Assembly (NCBI GenBank): GCA_042569785.1 | Contig: JBHPGW010000015.1 | Coordinates: forward strand, 1 to 44,323 | Origin: JBHPGW01 sp042569785 | GTDB lineage: Bacteria; Planctomycetota; Phycisphaerae; Sedimentisphaerales; Anaerobacaceae | DNA length: 44,323 nucleotides | Reading direction: 5' to 3' | Made by a program: the position numbers and the translations under genes | Notes under the pieces: generated by a model | The model's input: only the letters and a program-made list of their open reading frames with translations | Told to the model about the DNA's origin: nothing | The model's database searches: none | Part shown: piece by piece, positions 31,657 to 40,387 of the stretch | Layout of the letters: each line of letters starts with the position of its first letter | Numbering within the stretch: the first letter of the stretch is position 1

Positions 31657-33057
31657 TTATATCTTCATAGTTTCTGTCTGTTCTTCAATCCACCTCATTG
31701 CTGTCTTTTCATCCTGCTCTATCGCTATCTCTACTGCTCGTTTCGCACATTCCAGCAGATGCTTCGATTCCTTACGCAAAGCAAAAGATTCGGTTATCTT
31801 CTCTTGGATTTGGGCTTGGACTTTTTCTCTGAATAGTGGAATTGGCAAATTCAAAATGTCATCATCGATAATAACAGGATAAGAAGTTCCTGTATTTGGC
31901 TTTAATGACCATGCAAGAAGTGGCTTTGAATGCAGGAATACAAACAAGGTTTCTTTATTTATACGGCCTTTCTCGTGCAATACAGTAAAGGCTCCACTGC
32001 CAACATAGCCGTCCTTGTCAATGATAGTAATTGCTCCCCTGTAAGTTCTAACCTTTGAAATTACAACATCATTCTTTTTTAGAACCCTTTTTGCATTTGC
32101 AGGCAGCTCAATCCCTAATACTTCATTAGCCTCTACTTCGCCAGACGAGACATTTATGCTTCCAATTTCAACATATTGATAGTTTTTTTTGTCATCCGGC
32201 TTGAATGTGCTTTTATTCTGCTTGAATTCGTCTTTGATTAGAGAGTAGCCGGCGGCATAAGATTTTATGGCATTTTCTATTTTCTCATATTTCGGCTGGA
32301 AGTATTCGGCGTCAATGCGTTCGGCCTGTTCGGCGTCACTGTAGTTCTTGACAAAGCTCAAGGCATGTTCAGGCTGCCAGTTGGTTAAGCCGAGTTCGGA
32401 AAGGAGGATGGTTTGTGATTGGTTGTATAATTCTTCACTCGCTTTCTTACTCAAATAACTTTCTTTGACAACCGCTTCAATATATCTTTGAGTACTTTCA
32501 CTAGGATTACATACTTTCAATTTTTCTAAAATAGTTAAATTTACATGCCCTTGGAGTCCCCCACTAGCAAATCGCAAAAGTTGATTTGTGCCATATTTAC
32601 AATTTAAAAATGTTATCAAGTAGTAAGGGTTAACTTGTTCCTTCAATGGTTTTATAATTATTATATCTGCCGAATTTATTTCTTCATCTTCTAAATATAT
32701 GCTCGCTGTTCCGAACGAACCACTTCTCGCAATTAGAATGTCACCTTTCCTTACCTTTGATTTTTTCAAATAATCATGGAACTTTGCATTGATAAAGATT
32801 TTACTCGATTCATCAAGGAAGAATTCTTTTACATTCTGCGTCTGCAAAAGCCATACCCCATTGATTGCGTATTCATTAACCATTGAACCAACATGGCCTA
32901 CGTCGATTTTCGATGTGATGGCATCCAATAATCTATATCCAATTTTGTTAATGGCCGCATCTGAATCTAAATACACAGGAAGATAAAACTCTGCATCAAT
33001 GCGACCCCCAAATACAGATTGCTGTATTTCTTTTATGTTTACAATCGAATATTGCAC
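31657..33057 (-). CDS. restriction-modification specificity subunit (HsdS-like)
   Basis: This 466-residue protein has the two target-recognition domains of a type I or type IIB specificity subunit. The first is about residues 40-205 (GVWLLQTQNVKEFFL, KVRKGDILIARSGSFGTASI, ITFLNCKYGTNQLLRFASGG). The second is about residues 270-430 (YVEIGSINVSSGEVE, VLKKNDVVISKVRTYRGAIT, GTSYPVIIDDDILNLPIPLF). Each is followed by a conserved coiled-coil spacer helix (RYIEAVVKESYLSKKASEE and AQIQEKITESFALRKESKHL). The start is GTG at 33057, four bases after the HEPN gene, with AAAGGG upstream. It sets the DNA sequence recognised by the fused nuclease-methylase. Confidence 0.88.
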   Translation of the reverse strand: MQYSIVNIKEIQQSVFGGRIDAEFYLPVYLDSDAAINKIGYRLLDAITSKIDVGHVGSMVNEYAINGVWLLQTQNVKEFFLDESSKIFINAKFHDYLKKSKVRKGDILIARSGSFGTASIYLEDEEINSADIIIIKPLKEQVNPYYLITFLNCKYGTNQLLRFASGGLQGHVNLTILEKLKVCNPSESTQRYIEAVVKESYLSKKASEELYNQSQTILLSELGLTNWQPEHALSFVKNYSDAEQAERIDAEYFQPKYEKIENAIKSYAAGYSLIKDEFKQNKSTFKPDDKKNYQYVEIGSINVSSGEVEANEVLGIELPANAKRVLKKNDVVISKVRTYRGAITIIDKDGYVGSGAFTVLHEKGRINKETLFVFLHSKPLLAWSLKPNTGTSYPVIIDDDILNLPIPLFREKVQAQIQEKITESFALRKESKHLLECAKRAVEIAIEQDEKTAMRWIEEQTETMKI

Positions 33058-33061
33058 TGTT

Positions 33062-33628
33062 TTATACCCTTTTCATTACTTCTAGCATGATAAGATAAAG
33101 CTGTTTAATTACACGCTTGTTTGCCTCATCTGGTTTCAGATCCCCGTGGAACAAGACACATCTTATTTGATAAAGGATTTCTATGAACCCACTAAACACC
33201 ATGGATTCGTCATTAATAATAAATATGTCTTCCGCTAATTCTATTTTATTTTCTTCTTCTGTTTCGGTCTTCTCTAACAGATTAATATATCGTGCCTTAG
33301 TAACCCGTATATAAGAAAAAGAAATGAACTTTCTCATGTCTTTATTATAGTGTATTTTTGCATCTTCCAATGCCCTATGCAATTCGGCTAAATTTCCCCG
33401 AAAAGCTTTTGCTCTGTCGTCATCATCGAAAAGTAAAGCGAAATATTCTTCAAATATTTCATGCCCTCCTTGTTTGAAAAGTTCTAATCTTTTCCTGTCG
33501 GTGTCTTCAGTATATCGATCACGCATCCATGCATCTAACGACAACCACAAGGGCATAAAGAGGGACATATAATCAATTTCAGCCCTTTCCTTCCAAAGAG
33601 TTACGATATTTTTTTCTGAATCAGGCAT
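33062..33628 (-). CDS. HEPN-like protein inside the restriction locus
   Basis: This 188-residue, mostly helical protein carries RCVLFH at R156-H161, the RX4H motif of HEPN domains, with the acidic/polar context YQIRCVLFHGDLKPDEAN near the C-terminus as in several HEPN families. Catalytic HEPN proteins are RNases that act in toxin-antitoxin and abortive-infection systems, while others are only structural. The start codon is two bases after the stop of the methylase gene (TAAGGATG) and its stop is four bases before the specificity gene. It is therefore built into the operon rather than a neighbour. No MNT nucleotidyltransferase partner is present. The exact HEPN subfamily was not identified. 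Confidence 0.65.
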   Translation of the reverse strand: MPDSEKNIVTLWKERAEIDYMSLFMPLWLSLDAWMRDRYTEDTDRKRLELFKQGGHEIFEEYFALLFDDDDRAKAFRGNLAELHRALEDAKIHYNKDMRKFISFSYIRVTKARYINLLEKTETEEENKIELAEDIFIINDESMVFSGFIEILYQIRCVLFHGDLKPDEANKRVIKQLYLIMLEVMKRV

Positions 33629-33630
33629 CC

Positions 33631-35694
33631 TTACCCCTTCCGCCAGAAGGAGAGCTTTTCTTTTTTGGCAAACTCGATAAAAGCCTCGGCGATACCATCC
33701 GGCAGTTCACCGCCGTGATTGTGCAGGTCATGGTCAACGATTATATGGCCGTTTTTATCGAGCTTGTTTTGGCCGTTACCATTTTTGACAAAAATATAAT
33801 CGCCGGAGTTGTCCTTACCGCCTTTTTCGGAGACGGCAAAAAAGATGGAGTAATCTTCTTTTTTCGGGCAAAGCTTGTCATCCCATTTCTGCACGAATAA
33901 GACGCTGGTCTTGGTGCCGGTATGGGGTTTAAAGGTGTTCTGATGCAGACCGACCACCGCAAGTATTCGGGCCTTTTCGGCAACAAATTTCCGGATATGT
34001 TTATCGGTGGTGTTATTGAACCGTCCCTGTGGTAGAACGATTGCCATTCTGCCGCCGGATTTGAGAAAGTCCAGATTGCGCTCGATAAAAAGGATGTCCC
34101 GTCCGACATTGGATTGGGCTTTATTATTTGCCTTAAAGCCGAGTTCGTATTGATGGATAATGCGTGATTCCTTGATATCCCCGGCAAATGGTGGATTGGC
34201 CATCAGCAGGTCAAACTTAAACTTCTTTTTATCACCCTTTGTTTCAGCAAGTTTTTCCAGCCTTTCATAACCATCTCCGTAGGTTTTTAGCCATTTGCGG
34301 TCTTTTTCCTTATCGCTCCATCGCTCATAGTCCAGCGTATTAAGATGCAATACATTGGTTTCGCCGTCTCCTGCGATAAGGTTAAGAGTACGAGCAACCC
34401 GCACGGATTTTTCATCGAAGTCAATGCCGAAGATTTTCAGTACATCATCTTTTTCCTCATCGGATATCTCGGCACTGCTGAAAAGATGGCCGGTGATCTT
34501 GAAGATAGTATGGACGGGAAAACCGCAGCTTCCTGCGGCGGTATCGATCATATACTCGCCCTTTTTCGGATTGAGCATCCGTACGCACATATCGATAACA
34601 TAGCGAGGGGTGAAATACTGGCCTTTTTCGCCTTTGGCGCTTTTATTGACGAGATATTCAAAGGCTTCATCTATTACCATCAAGTTGGAATTGAACAGTT
34701 TGATATCTTGAAGACTGGAAACACAAATCGATAAATGGCTGGCCGTCAGGTTGAAGACCTCGCCTTCGGCAAATACGCCCGGCCATTGTTTTTTGGCCTG
34801 ATCGAAAAGTGACTGGATTTTTTCGTAAAGCTCTGTGTCGGTCTGGCCGGTGTTGCGAAACTCCATCACCCTGAACCTTTTATCGCCCAGTTTTTGCAGG
34901 GCCGTTTTGACTTTTTCAAAATCGCCTTTTTGCTCATCGTCCAGTTTATCATCAAGAAAATCATCTATCCGCTGTTTGTCCCGTCGGCTCTGTAACTCGT
35001 CATAGAGTTTGGTGAAAATAAGTTTGAAGACCTCCTCGAAGACATCTACTCCCGCATTGGCTAATACTTCGTTTTCCATTTCAAGGATGATATCCCTTAG
35101 GGATTTACCCTCATTTGGAATCTTGTCTTTGATTATCAGGTCTTTCAGAGTGAAACGCTCGGTAAGAATATCTTTCAGACTCTGGTCGGCCTTGGGAATA
35201 TCGGTAATATCTTCAAAGAAATTGGGGTCTTTACGGTTATAATGAGAAATCTTCTCACCGTTTGTCCATACAGCAATAGGGGCGCCTGTAGCGTTGCAAT
35301 AAGAACGAAGCTGGTTTTTGCCATCGGTAAGTTTTGGCTTTTTCAGTTCAACGATAATGTAGGCAGCTTCGGGACGGTCTTTGTCGGATACGACAATATC
35401 GGCTTTCTTGGTCTCCCTGCCAAATTTAACCGGGTATTCAAAGGCAATCCGTTTTTGGGGATAACCATACTGCTCAATCAGTCGATGGGTATAAAGCTGG
35501 CGAACTATCTCTTCCGGCTTTAGCTGAATATCTTTATCTCGCTTGATGCAGGTTACAAATGGAGCTTCTTTACCACGCACCTTTTTTAGGAAAACCTTTT
35601 TCCTGAGAGTTTCAATTTCTTTTTTTGAGAAATGAGAAAGATGATAGTTACTGTCTTTCAGAATTGTTTTTATTAAATCATCCTTCTTAGCCAT
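33631..35694 (-). CDS. fused PD-(D/E)XK nuclease and N6-adenine methylase (BcgI-A/HsdM-like)
   Basis: This 687-residue protein joins restriction and modification domains. The N-terminal 150 residues resemble the HsdR N-terminal nuclease, with E87, D99 (KKADIVV) and E116-L-K118 (IIVELKKP) as the PD-(D/E)XK residues. A helical part follows. The methylase core has GQYFTPRYVIDMCVRMLNP, motif I DTAAGSCGF (384-392, with Cys for the usual Gly) and motif IV NPPF (500-503), then GGRMAIVLPQGRF. No helicase or HsdR motor domain is present and no separate hsdR was seen. Nuclease plus methylase in one chain with a separate specificity subunit is the design of type IIB enzymes such as BcgI. A plain HsdM with an extra domain is the alternative. 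Confidence 0.85.
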   Translation of the reverse strand: MAKKDDLIKTILKDSNYHLSHFSKKEIETLRKKVFLKKVRGKEAPFVTCIKRDKDIQLKPEEIVRQLYTHRLIEQYGYPQKRIAFEYPVKFGRETKKADIVVSDKDRPEAAYIIVELKKPKLTDGKNQLRSYCNATGAPIAVWTNGEKISHYNRKDPNFFEDITDIPKADQSLKDILTERFTLKDLIIKDKIPNEGKSLRDIILEMENEVLANAGVDVFEEVFKLIFTKLYDELQSRRDKQRIDDFLDDKLDDEQKGDFEKVKTALQKLGDKRFRVMEFRNTGQTDTELYEKIQSLFDQAKKQWPGVFAEGEVFNLTASHLSICVSSLQDIKLFNSNLMVIDEAFEYLVNKSAKGEKGQYFTPRYVIDMCVRMLNPKKGEYMIDTAAGSCGFPVHTIFKITGHLFSSAEISDEEKDDVLKIFGIDFDEKSVRVARTLNLIAGDGETNVLHLNTLDYERWSDKEKDRKWLKTYGDGYERLEKLAETKGDKKKFKFDLLMANPPFAGDIKESRIIHQYELGFKANNKAQSNVGRDILFIERNLDFLKSGGRMAIVLPQGRFNNTTDKHIRKFVAEKARILAVVGLHQNTFKPHTGTKTSVLFVQKWDDKLCPKKEDYSIFFAVSEKGGKDNSGDYIFVKNGNGQNKLDKNGHIIVDHDLHNHGGELPDGIAEAFIEFAKKEKLSFWRKG

Positions 35695-36663
35695 TTTTAT
35701 CCCTATAATAAATTACGAGCAGCTTTATTTTGGGCCTTCTTCGCCCATATAATACCCAAACCCTCATTCTTTATCAAAACAAAAAAAAACTCAACAACAA
35801 CTCTCTCGAATTCAGCTACATCAAAGAAGCCGAGCCAAAGCATTCTGGCGAGGCATCAGCCGAATAAAGCGGTATGTATGGGTTCTAAGTTCGATGCATC
35901 TAATCAGAATCCACTTCTACTCTCGCTTCGCCAAAGATGGCCATTAAAAGTTAAATTATAATCCGAAAAGCATTTTTGTCAAGTTTTTTAGACAGAGCCT
36001 GCCCTGAGCGAAGTCGAATGGGATAACAGGATTATCCGGATTCTTTAAAAAATCCGCGTAAATCCGCGTTAATCCGTGGTTAAAAAGCAGTCTTTAGTTT
36101 TAAGTTTTAAATTTTGAGTTAAATCCCCGTAAATCCGTGGTTAATTATCTCGTACTTTTTGTTTTTCCAAATAGTAAATAGTAAATCGACAATCGTAAAT
36201 TCCAAAGTCCTGTCAAGAATTAGTTTTTCCCTTTGTGTTCTTTGCTCTTCGAGTCACGGGCCACCGGTCACGAGCCCCGGCCGTTCAAAGCTCGATCAAC
36301 AGCGCATATTTATGTAAAAAAATGCAAAAAACAGGCTCTTTTCTGCGCTTTTCTGCAAAAAACCATGTATTTCATGCGCATTTTTGTAAATTTTTGCGCC
36401 TTTTTGCGCATTTTTCAAGCCAAATCACCCCCAAAAACCACCCAAATCCCCATTTTTAACCCAAAAACAAACATCCGCCTATCTTAACACACCAAATATT
36501 AGTGCTAATTCGTAAAAATTCGTGGTAAAATTACATAGATTCTAAGTCGTCAATCCGTGGTTTTTGGGGTGGTGGCTTATTTTGATTGATTATTGATTGA
36601 TGATTATTGATAATTGGTGATTGGTGATTGGTCAGGTATTAAGAATTGTTTTGTGGAGGTTAT
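35695..36663. other. about 970-base repeat-rich non-coding region
   Basis: No credible gene was seen. The region contains the inverted 19-mer AAAGCATTCTGGCGAGGCA (35837-35855), matching 30928-30946. Several AATCCGCGTAAATCCGCG-type words occur near 36050 and 36130, an AAATAGTAAATAGTAAAT tract near 36170, and a run of GCGCATTTTT/GCGCTTTTCTGC words at about 36335-36415 that resembles the last 40 bases of the window. Two overlapping open frames there are low-complexity products of the repeat. The last 60 bases carry ATTGATTATTGATTGATGAT and GGTGATTGGTGATTGGT simple repeats just upstream of the transporter. Confidence 0.7.
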
Positions 36664-38052
36664 ATGCTTTCATTTGTTATGTTGTGTGTTTTATTGGGGG
36701 TGGGGCATCTTCTTCGCTGTAGGGTTCGGGTGTTTCAGAAATTGTATCTGCCCTCATGCGTGATCGGCGGGGTGGTTGGGCTTGTTGTTATTCAGGGGTT
36801 TTCCCTATTGCAGGGGCGCAGCGAATTGATGGGGGCGATCCATACTGCGATTTCAGATGTGTCAGCTCCCTGGGGTAAGATTCCTGGTCTTTTAATTAAT
36901 ATTGTGTTTGCGTGTTTGTTTCTTGGTGTTAAGCTTCCTCGGGTATCGTCGCTGGTTAAGCGGGCTGGTCCGCAGTTGGCTTATGGGCAGGTCGTTGCGT
37001 GGGGGCAGTATGTTGTTGGGCTTGGGTTGTGGGTGGTATTGCTTGGGAGACTTTATCCAGAGCTGCCTTCGATGTTTGCTGGTATTCTGCCGGTAGGCTT
37101 TGAGGGCGGGCATGGGACGGCGGCAGCTATGGGGCCTGTGTTTGCTGATCGCGGATGGGCGGCTGGTCAGGACTTTGCTCTGGCAGCGGCAACGGGGGGT
37201 ATACTTTCAGCGATCATAATCGGTATGGTGCTGATCAACTGGGCGGTTCGCAAAGGGTATGTTCAGCGTGCGTGCAAAGTCAATGGAGCGACTGAGGATG
37301 ATTCGATCGGTGTTATCCCGGTTGATCGCAGGCCGAGTGCCGGCAAACTCACCGTCAGCAGTGACGCGATCGAATCGTTTACACTGCATATCGTCGTTGT
37401 CGGGATCGCGATCGGTTTGGGGATACTGATAAAGCAGGGGCTTGGAATGGTGGAGACTTTTTCGCCCTGGCTTTCTAAGCATAAGCTGCTTGGCGGTTTT
37501 CCGCTGTTTCCGCTGTGCATGATCGGCGGGCTGATAGTTCAGTTTTTCGAGCAGCGTTTTGACAGGCACCAGCTTATCGATTTGGGGTTGATGCGGCGAA
37601 TACAGAATAGTTCGCTCGATTTTCTCGTGGTGGCAGCGATTGCGATGATCAGGCTTGAAGTTGTTGCGGCGGCGATCGTACCCCTGCTCATTCTTATTGC
37701 GGCTGGAATATTGTGGAATGTTTTTTGCGTGGGTGTACTTGCCAGGCGAATGCTGCCGGACGCGTGGTTCGAGAGATCGATAGCAGAGCTTGGCCAATCG
37801 ATGGGCGTGACGGCTACGGGGCTGCTGCTGTTGCGTGTGGTCGATCCGGATTATGAAACTCCAGCTGCAGATGCTTTTGCCTGTAAGCAAATCGTACACG
37901 AGCCTTTTATGGGTGGCGGGTTGTGGACGAGTACCGCTATTCCGTTAATCGCGATCATAGGAGCAGGCCGAGTACTGCTCATTGCCTCGGCGGCTATGGT
38001 ATTCTGGTTACTTCTGATTTTTTTACCAGGACTGCTGGCAAAGCTGAAGTGA
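36664..38052 (+). CDS. gltS: sodium/glutamate symporter, GltS family
   Basis: This 462-residue membrane protein has about ten to twelve hydrophobic segments and the two GltS halves. The hairpin motif GFEGGHGTAAAMGPVF lies in the first half (about residue 145), and the related VTATGLLLLRVVDPDYETPA in the second. Family members import glutamate with sodium. The ATG at 36664 has GGAGG four bases before the TTAT spacer end, so it is chosen over the in-frame TTG at 36646. It stands alone on the plus strand and converges on the GspC-like gene with 10 bases between stops. The substrate may differ from glutamate in this branch. Confidence 0.88.
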   Translation: MLSFVMLCVLLGVGHLLRCRVRVFQKLYLPSCVIGGVVGLVVIQGFSLLQGRSELMGAIHTAISDVSAPWGKIPGLLINIVFACLFLGVKLPRVSSLVKRAGPQLAYGQVVAWGQYVVGLGLWVVLLGRLYPELPSMFAGILPVGFEGGHGTAAAMGPVFADRGWAAGQDFALAAATGGILSAIIIGMVLINWAVRKGYVQRACKVNGATEDDSIGVIPVDRRPSAGKLTVSSDAIESFTLHIVVVGIAIGLGILIKQGLGMVETFSPWLSKHKLLGGFPLFPLCMIGGLIVQFFEQRFDRHQLIDLGLMRRIQNSSLDFLVVAAIAMIRLEVVAAAIVPLLILIAAGILWNVFCVGVLARRMLPDAWFERSIAELGQSMGVTATGLLLLRVVDPDYETPAADAFACKQIVHEPFMGGGLWTSTAIPLIAIIGAGRVLLIASAAMVFWLLLIFLPGLLAKLK

Positions 38053-38062
38053 TTATTTGTTT

Positions 38063-38947
38063 TTAAAGTGATGGTGGTGCGTTTCGGTCTGTGTTTTTGC
38101 GATCTTTGTTTTTTCTGGTCCTTCGCAGGTTCCTTGCCGCTTTGATCTTCGATAGCCTTTCAGCTTTTGCGTTTTTAGGATTTCTTACCGCGTTTGGGTC
38201 GCGGCTTTGGTTTTTCAATTTCTTTCCTAAACGGTCGAGCTTTTTTGTTTCGGTGGTGCTCATTTGCATCGAACCTATCATCTGCTCGAATTCAGCCATC
38301 ATCTTCTCGCCTTCTTCTCGCTGCTTTTTGAGTTGCTCCGGATCTAACGGCTTACCATCTTCGGCAACGGCTCGACTTGGGGTTATGGTTGAAGAGCCGG
38401 TAGTTGCCTGCTTTGAAGATTGGCCTTTTATGAGGCTTCTTTTTGCAGGCCTTTCGGCAATGAGCTCAGACGTCTCCGACCCGTCTTTTACAATTATCGA
38501 GCCGTTCTTAACTTCATGAATTACCAGATGTCCGACAGAACTGGACTGTCGTACCCATCGATACCCTTTCCCCGGTTCGTCGATCAGTGCTAAAGACAAT
38601 TCCGGATGTGCGGCGTAGTAACTTGTTCCGATGAGTTTGAACTTTGCCTTAACAGCCGCCTTTGGCCTGGCACCCTTCGGGGTAGCTTTCCTGGTGGTTT
38701 TTGCAGGTCTGGGTTTTGGTTTTGGCGGGTCCAGATACAACGCAAAGCTCTGAGCCTGCTTAACCAGTGGCGAAACATCTTTATCTTTCGTTGCGGTTTT
38801 AGTGCTTTTGTCCTTTTTGAATTTCTCGACAACGCTGGTAAACTCCGGTTCTTTTGCGGCAGGTGCTCCAAGAGCGACCTGGAAAACAAGCAGAACGACC
38901 GCAGCAACCGCAGTTAAAACACTTGTTATTCGCAAAGTTCTTATCAT
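38063..38947 (-). CDS. GspC/PilP-like secretion protein (HR-type domain)
   Basis: This 294-residue protein begins with a membrane anchor or signal (VLTAVAAVVLLVFQVALGA), followed by a basic Lys/Pro-rich linker. Residues 103-160 form a compact beta domain (FKLIGTSYYAAHPELSLALI, KGYRWVRQSSSVGHLVIHEV, GSIIVKDGSE). This is the pattern of the HR domain of GspC and of PilP, which contacts the secretin N0 domain. The C-terminal half is a charged helix and a strongly basic tail (RRTRKNKDRKNTDRNAP). The main secretion operon lacks gspC, so this separate gene may supply it. That link is inference, as is the exact family. Confidence 0.6.
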   Translation of the reverse strand: MIRTLRITSVLTAVAAVVLLVFQVALGAPAAKEPEFTSVVEKFKKDKSTKTATKDKDVSPLVKQAQSFALYLDPPKPKPRPAKTTRKATPKGARPKAAVKAKFKLIGTSYYAAHPELSLALIDEPGKGYRWVRQSSSVGHLVIHEVKNGSIIVKDGSETSELIAERPAKRSLIKGQSSKQATTGSSTITPSRAVAEDGKPLDPEQLKKQREEGEKMMAEFEQMIGSMQMSTTETKKLDRLGKKLKNQSRDPNAVRNPKNAKAERLSKIKAARNLRRTRKNKDRKNTDRNAPPSL

Positions 38948-39056
38948 TGTTATTTACCTGATCAACAGAATATTTTTACAGTTTTGGGCCGTGAAACCGG
39001 TTCTTCAGCACAGCGAAACTATTGGCTGTACGGGCTGAAAATGTCATTGTTCTTTA

Positions 39057-40379
39057 CTATTTGACATTATCGGCAGAATTCGGTTCCCTCCAGTGAATAA
39101 TTTTTTCAAAATAAATGTTTTCATTGCCCGCATAATTTGCGCTGTGTTCGGATGTGTGGCACTCCTCGCAGGTAGATTTTGGCTCGACGGTCTTTTTAGT
39201 GCCTAAACTGGCGATGTGTTCGGAGCCTGGGCCATGACAGTTTTCACAGCCGACATTTTTTAGATGGCTGTTTTTGGCCTGGGAAACATAGCCGGTCTCG
39301 TATTCATTTCCGATAACATGGCAGATAACACACTCCGGGTCGTACTGATTGCCAACCTGCTCAAGTGTGGCAAAGGCTGAGGCGTGCGGATTGGCGCTCC
39401 ATTTTTGGTACTCGTATGTGTGGCAGACTTTGCAGGATTCTGAGCCGACATAGTTCAGAGCCTCGGGCAAAGAAAATCGCGGCATTTTCTCCAGCAGGTT
39501 TGCGTCCTTAACAATAAGCTGATACGTTCGGTACAGGTCAACAAGTTCCTGCTGCTGCGGTATATCCTCTGTGACATCTATAGTGGAAAGGGCCAGCTTT
39601 AGAGCATCGTCACAGCCGTCCTGTGTTATACTCAGTTTGCTTATGTGCTTACCGAGTTGGCCAACAGAAATTATCAAGGGCTTTTTATTTGGTTTAGAGA
39701 TTATTTCAGGTTCGTCGTATTCGGAAGGGCAGATGATACAGTCAATTTGTTCGGGTATGTTTGTGCTCGATTTGATGGTCTCATGGTCGCATTGGTTCAG
39801 GATCAGTATGTTGACAGTTGGTATATCAGTCCTGGGCGGGAAAAGCGATCCTGTCGAGGATGAGAATTTCTCCGAGGCGGCAACTGTTACTGTTACTGGT
39901 TTGTTGTTCAGTAGAAGTTTCTTTGTGAAACTTGTCGGCATGTTCGAGTCGCCGAGAGTTTCGGATGCTATGATCTGAAATTGCCATTGCAAACCATCGA
40001 GCAGTCCAGCGTCGCGAGCTATTTCAATATCACCGGCGGTAAGATGCACCATGTCGTAACCGAGCATCTCGAATGCCTGCATTATTATGTCGAACTTGAT
40101 GTGGTCCTGCTCGGAATCGGTTTTCACTAATGAGCCGGTATCGATTATCATTTGTGAAGAATCTTTTCCGGTATTTAAGATGCCAGCTCGTCTGTCGAGT
40201 CCACCGAGTTGGCCTCCGCTGCAGCCGCAAGGTTTTAAAGCTCCGAGTTCATTACCTGTCATAAAAATAGTGATCTCATCGTTTTTCTCGATGTTCTTTG
40301 CCGGGTTCCTTGAGGAGAAAGCTACCGCACAAAAAAAAACCACACTCAAAACAAAAATGGCCAATACTATCGGTTTCAT
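39057..40379 (-). CDS. tetraheme c554-type cytochrome fused to a 5'-nucleotidase-like domain
   Basis: This 440-residue exported protein has a signal or anchor (IVLAIFVLSVVFFCAVAF). Residues 35-270 recall the metallophosphatase part of UshA-like proteins (ITIFMTGNELGALKPCGC, GGLDRRAGIL, MLGYDMVHLTAGDIEIA), but with CGCSGG instead of the usual metal ligands, so catalysis is doubtful. The C-terminal 130 residues carry four heme sites, CKVCH, CVICH, CENCH and CEECH, in the layout of cytochrome c554. It should act in the periplasm in electron transfer. It follows the DUF1573 lipoprotein gene by eight bases and is probably co-transcribed with it. Confidence 0.83.
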   Translation of the reverse strand: MKPIVLAIFVLSVVFFCAVAFSSRNPAKNIEKNDEITIFMTGNELGALKPCGCSGGQLGGLDRRAGILNTGKDSSQMIIDTGSLVKTDSEQDHIKFDIIMQAFEMLGYDMVHLTAGDIEIARDAGLLDGLQWQFQIIASETLGDSNMPTSFTKKLLLNNKPVTVTVAASEKFSSSTGSLFPPRTDIPTVNILILNQCDHETIKSSTNIPEQIDCIICPSEYDEPEIISKPNKKPLIISVGQLGKHISKLSITQDGCDDALKLALSTIDVTEDIPQQQELVDLYRTYQLIVKDANLLEKMPRFSLPEALNYVGSESCKVCHTYEYQKWSANPHASAFATLEQVGNQYDPECVICHVIGNEYETGYVSQAKNSHLKNVGCENCHGPGSEHIASLGTKKTVEPKSTCEECHTSEHSANYAGNENIYFEKIIHWREPNSADNVK

Positions 40380-40387
40380 GTCAGGTT

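Noticed and set aside
36233..36487. Two overlapping open frames of 74 and 84 residues
   Set aside because: They are built of repeated GCGCATTTTT-type words and have no conserved domain; the area is a dispersed repeat.
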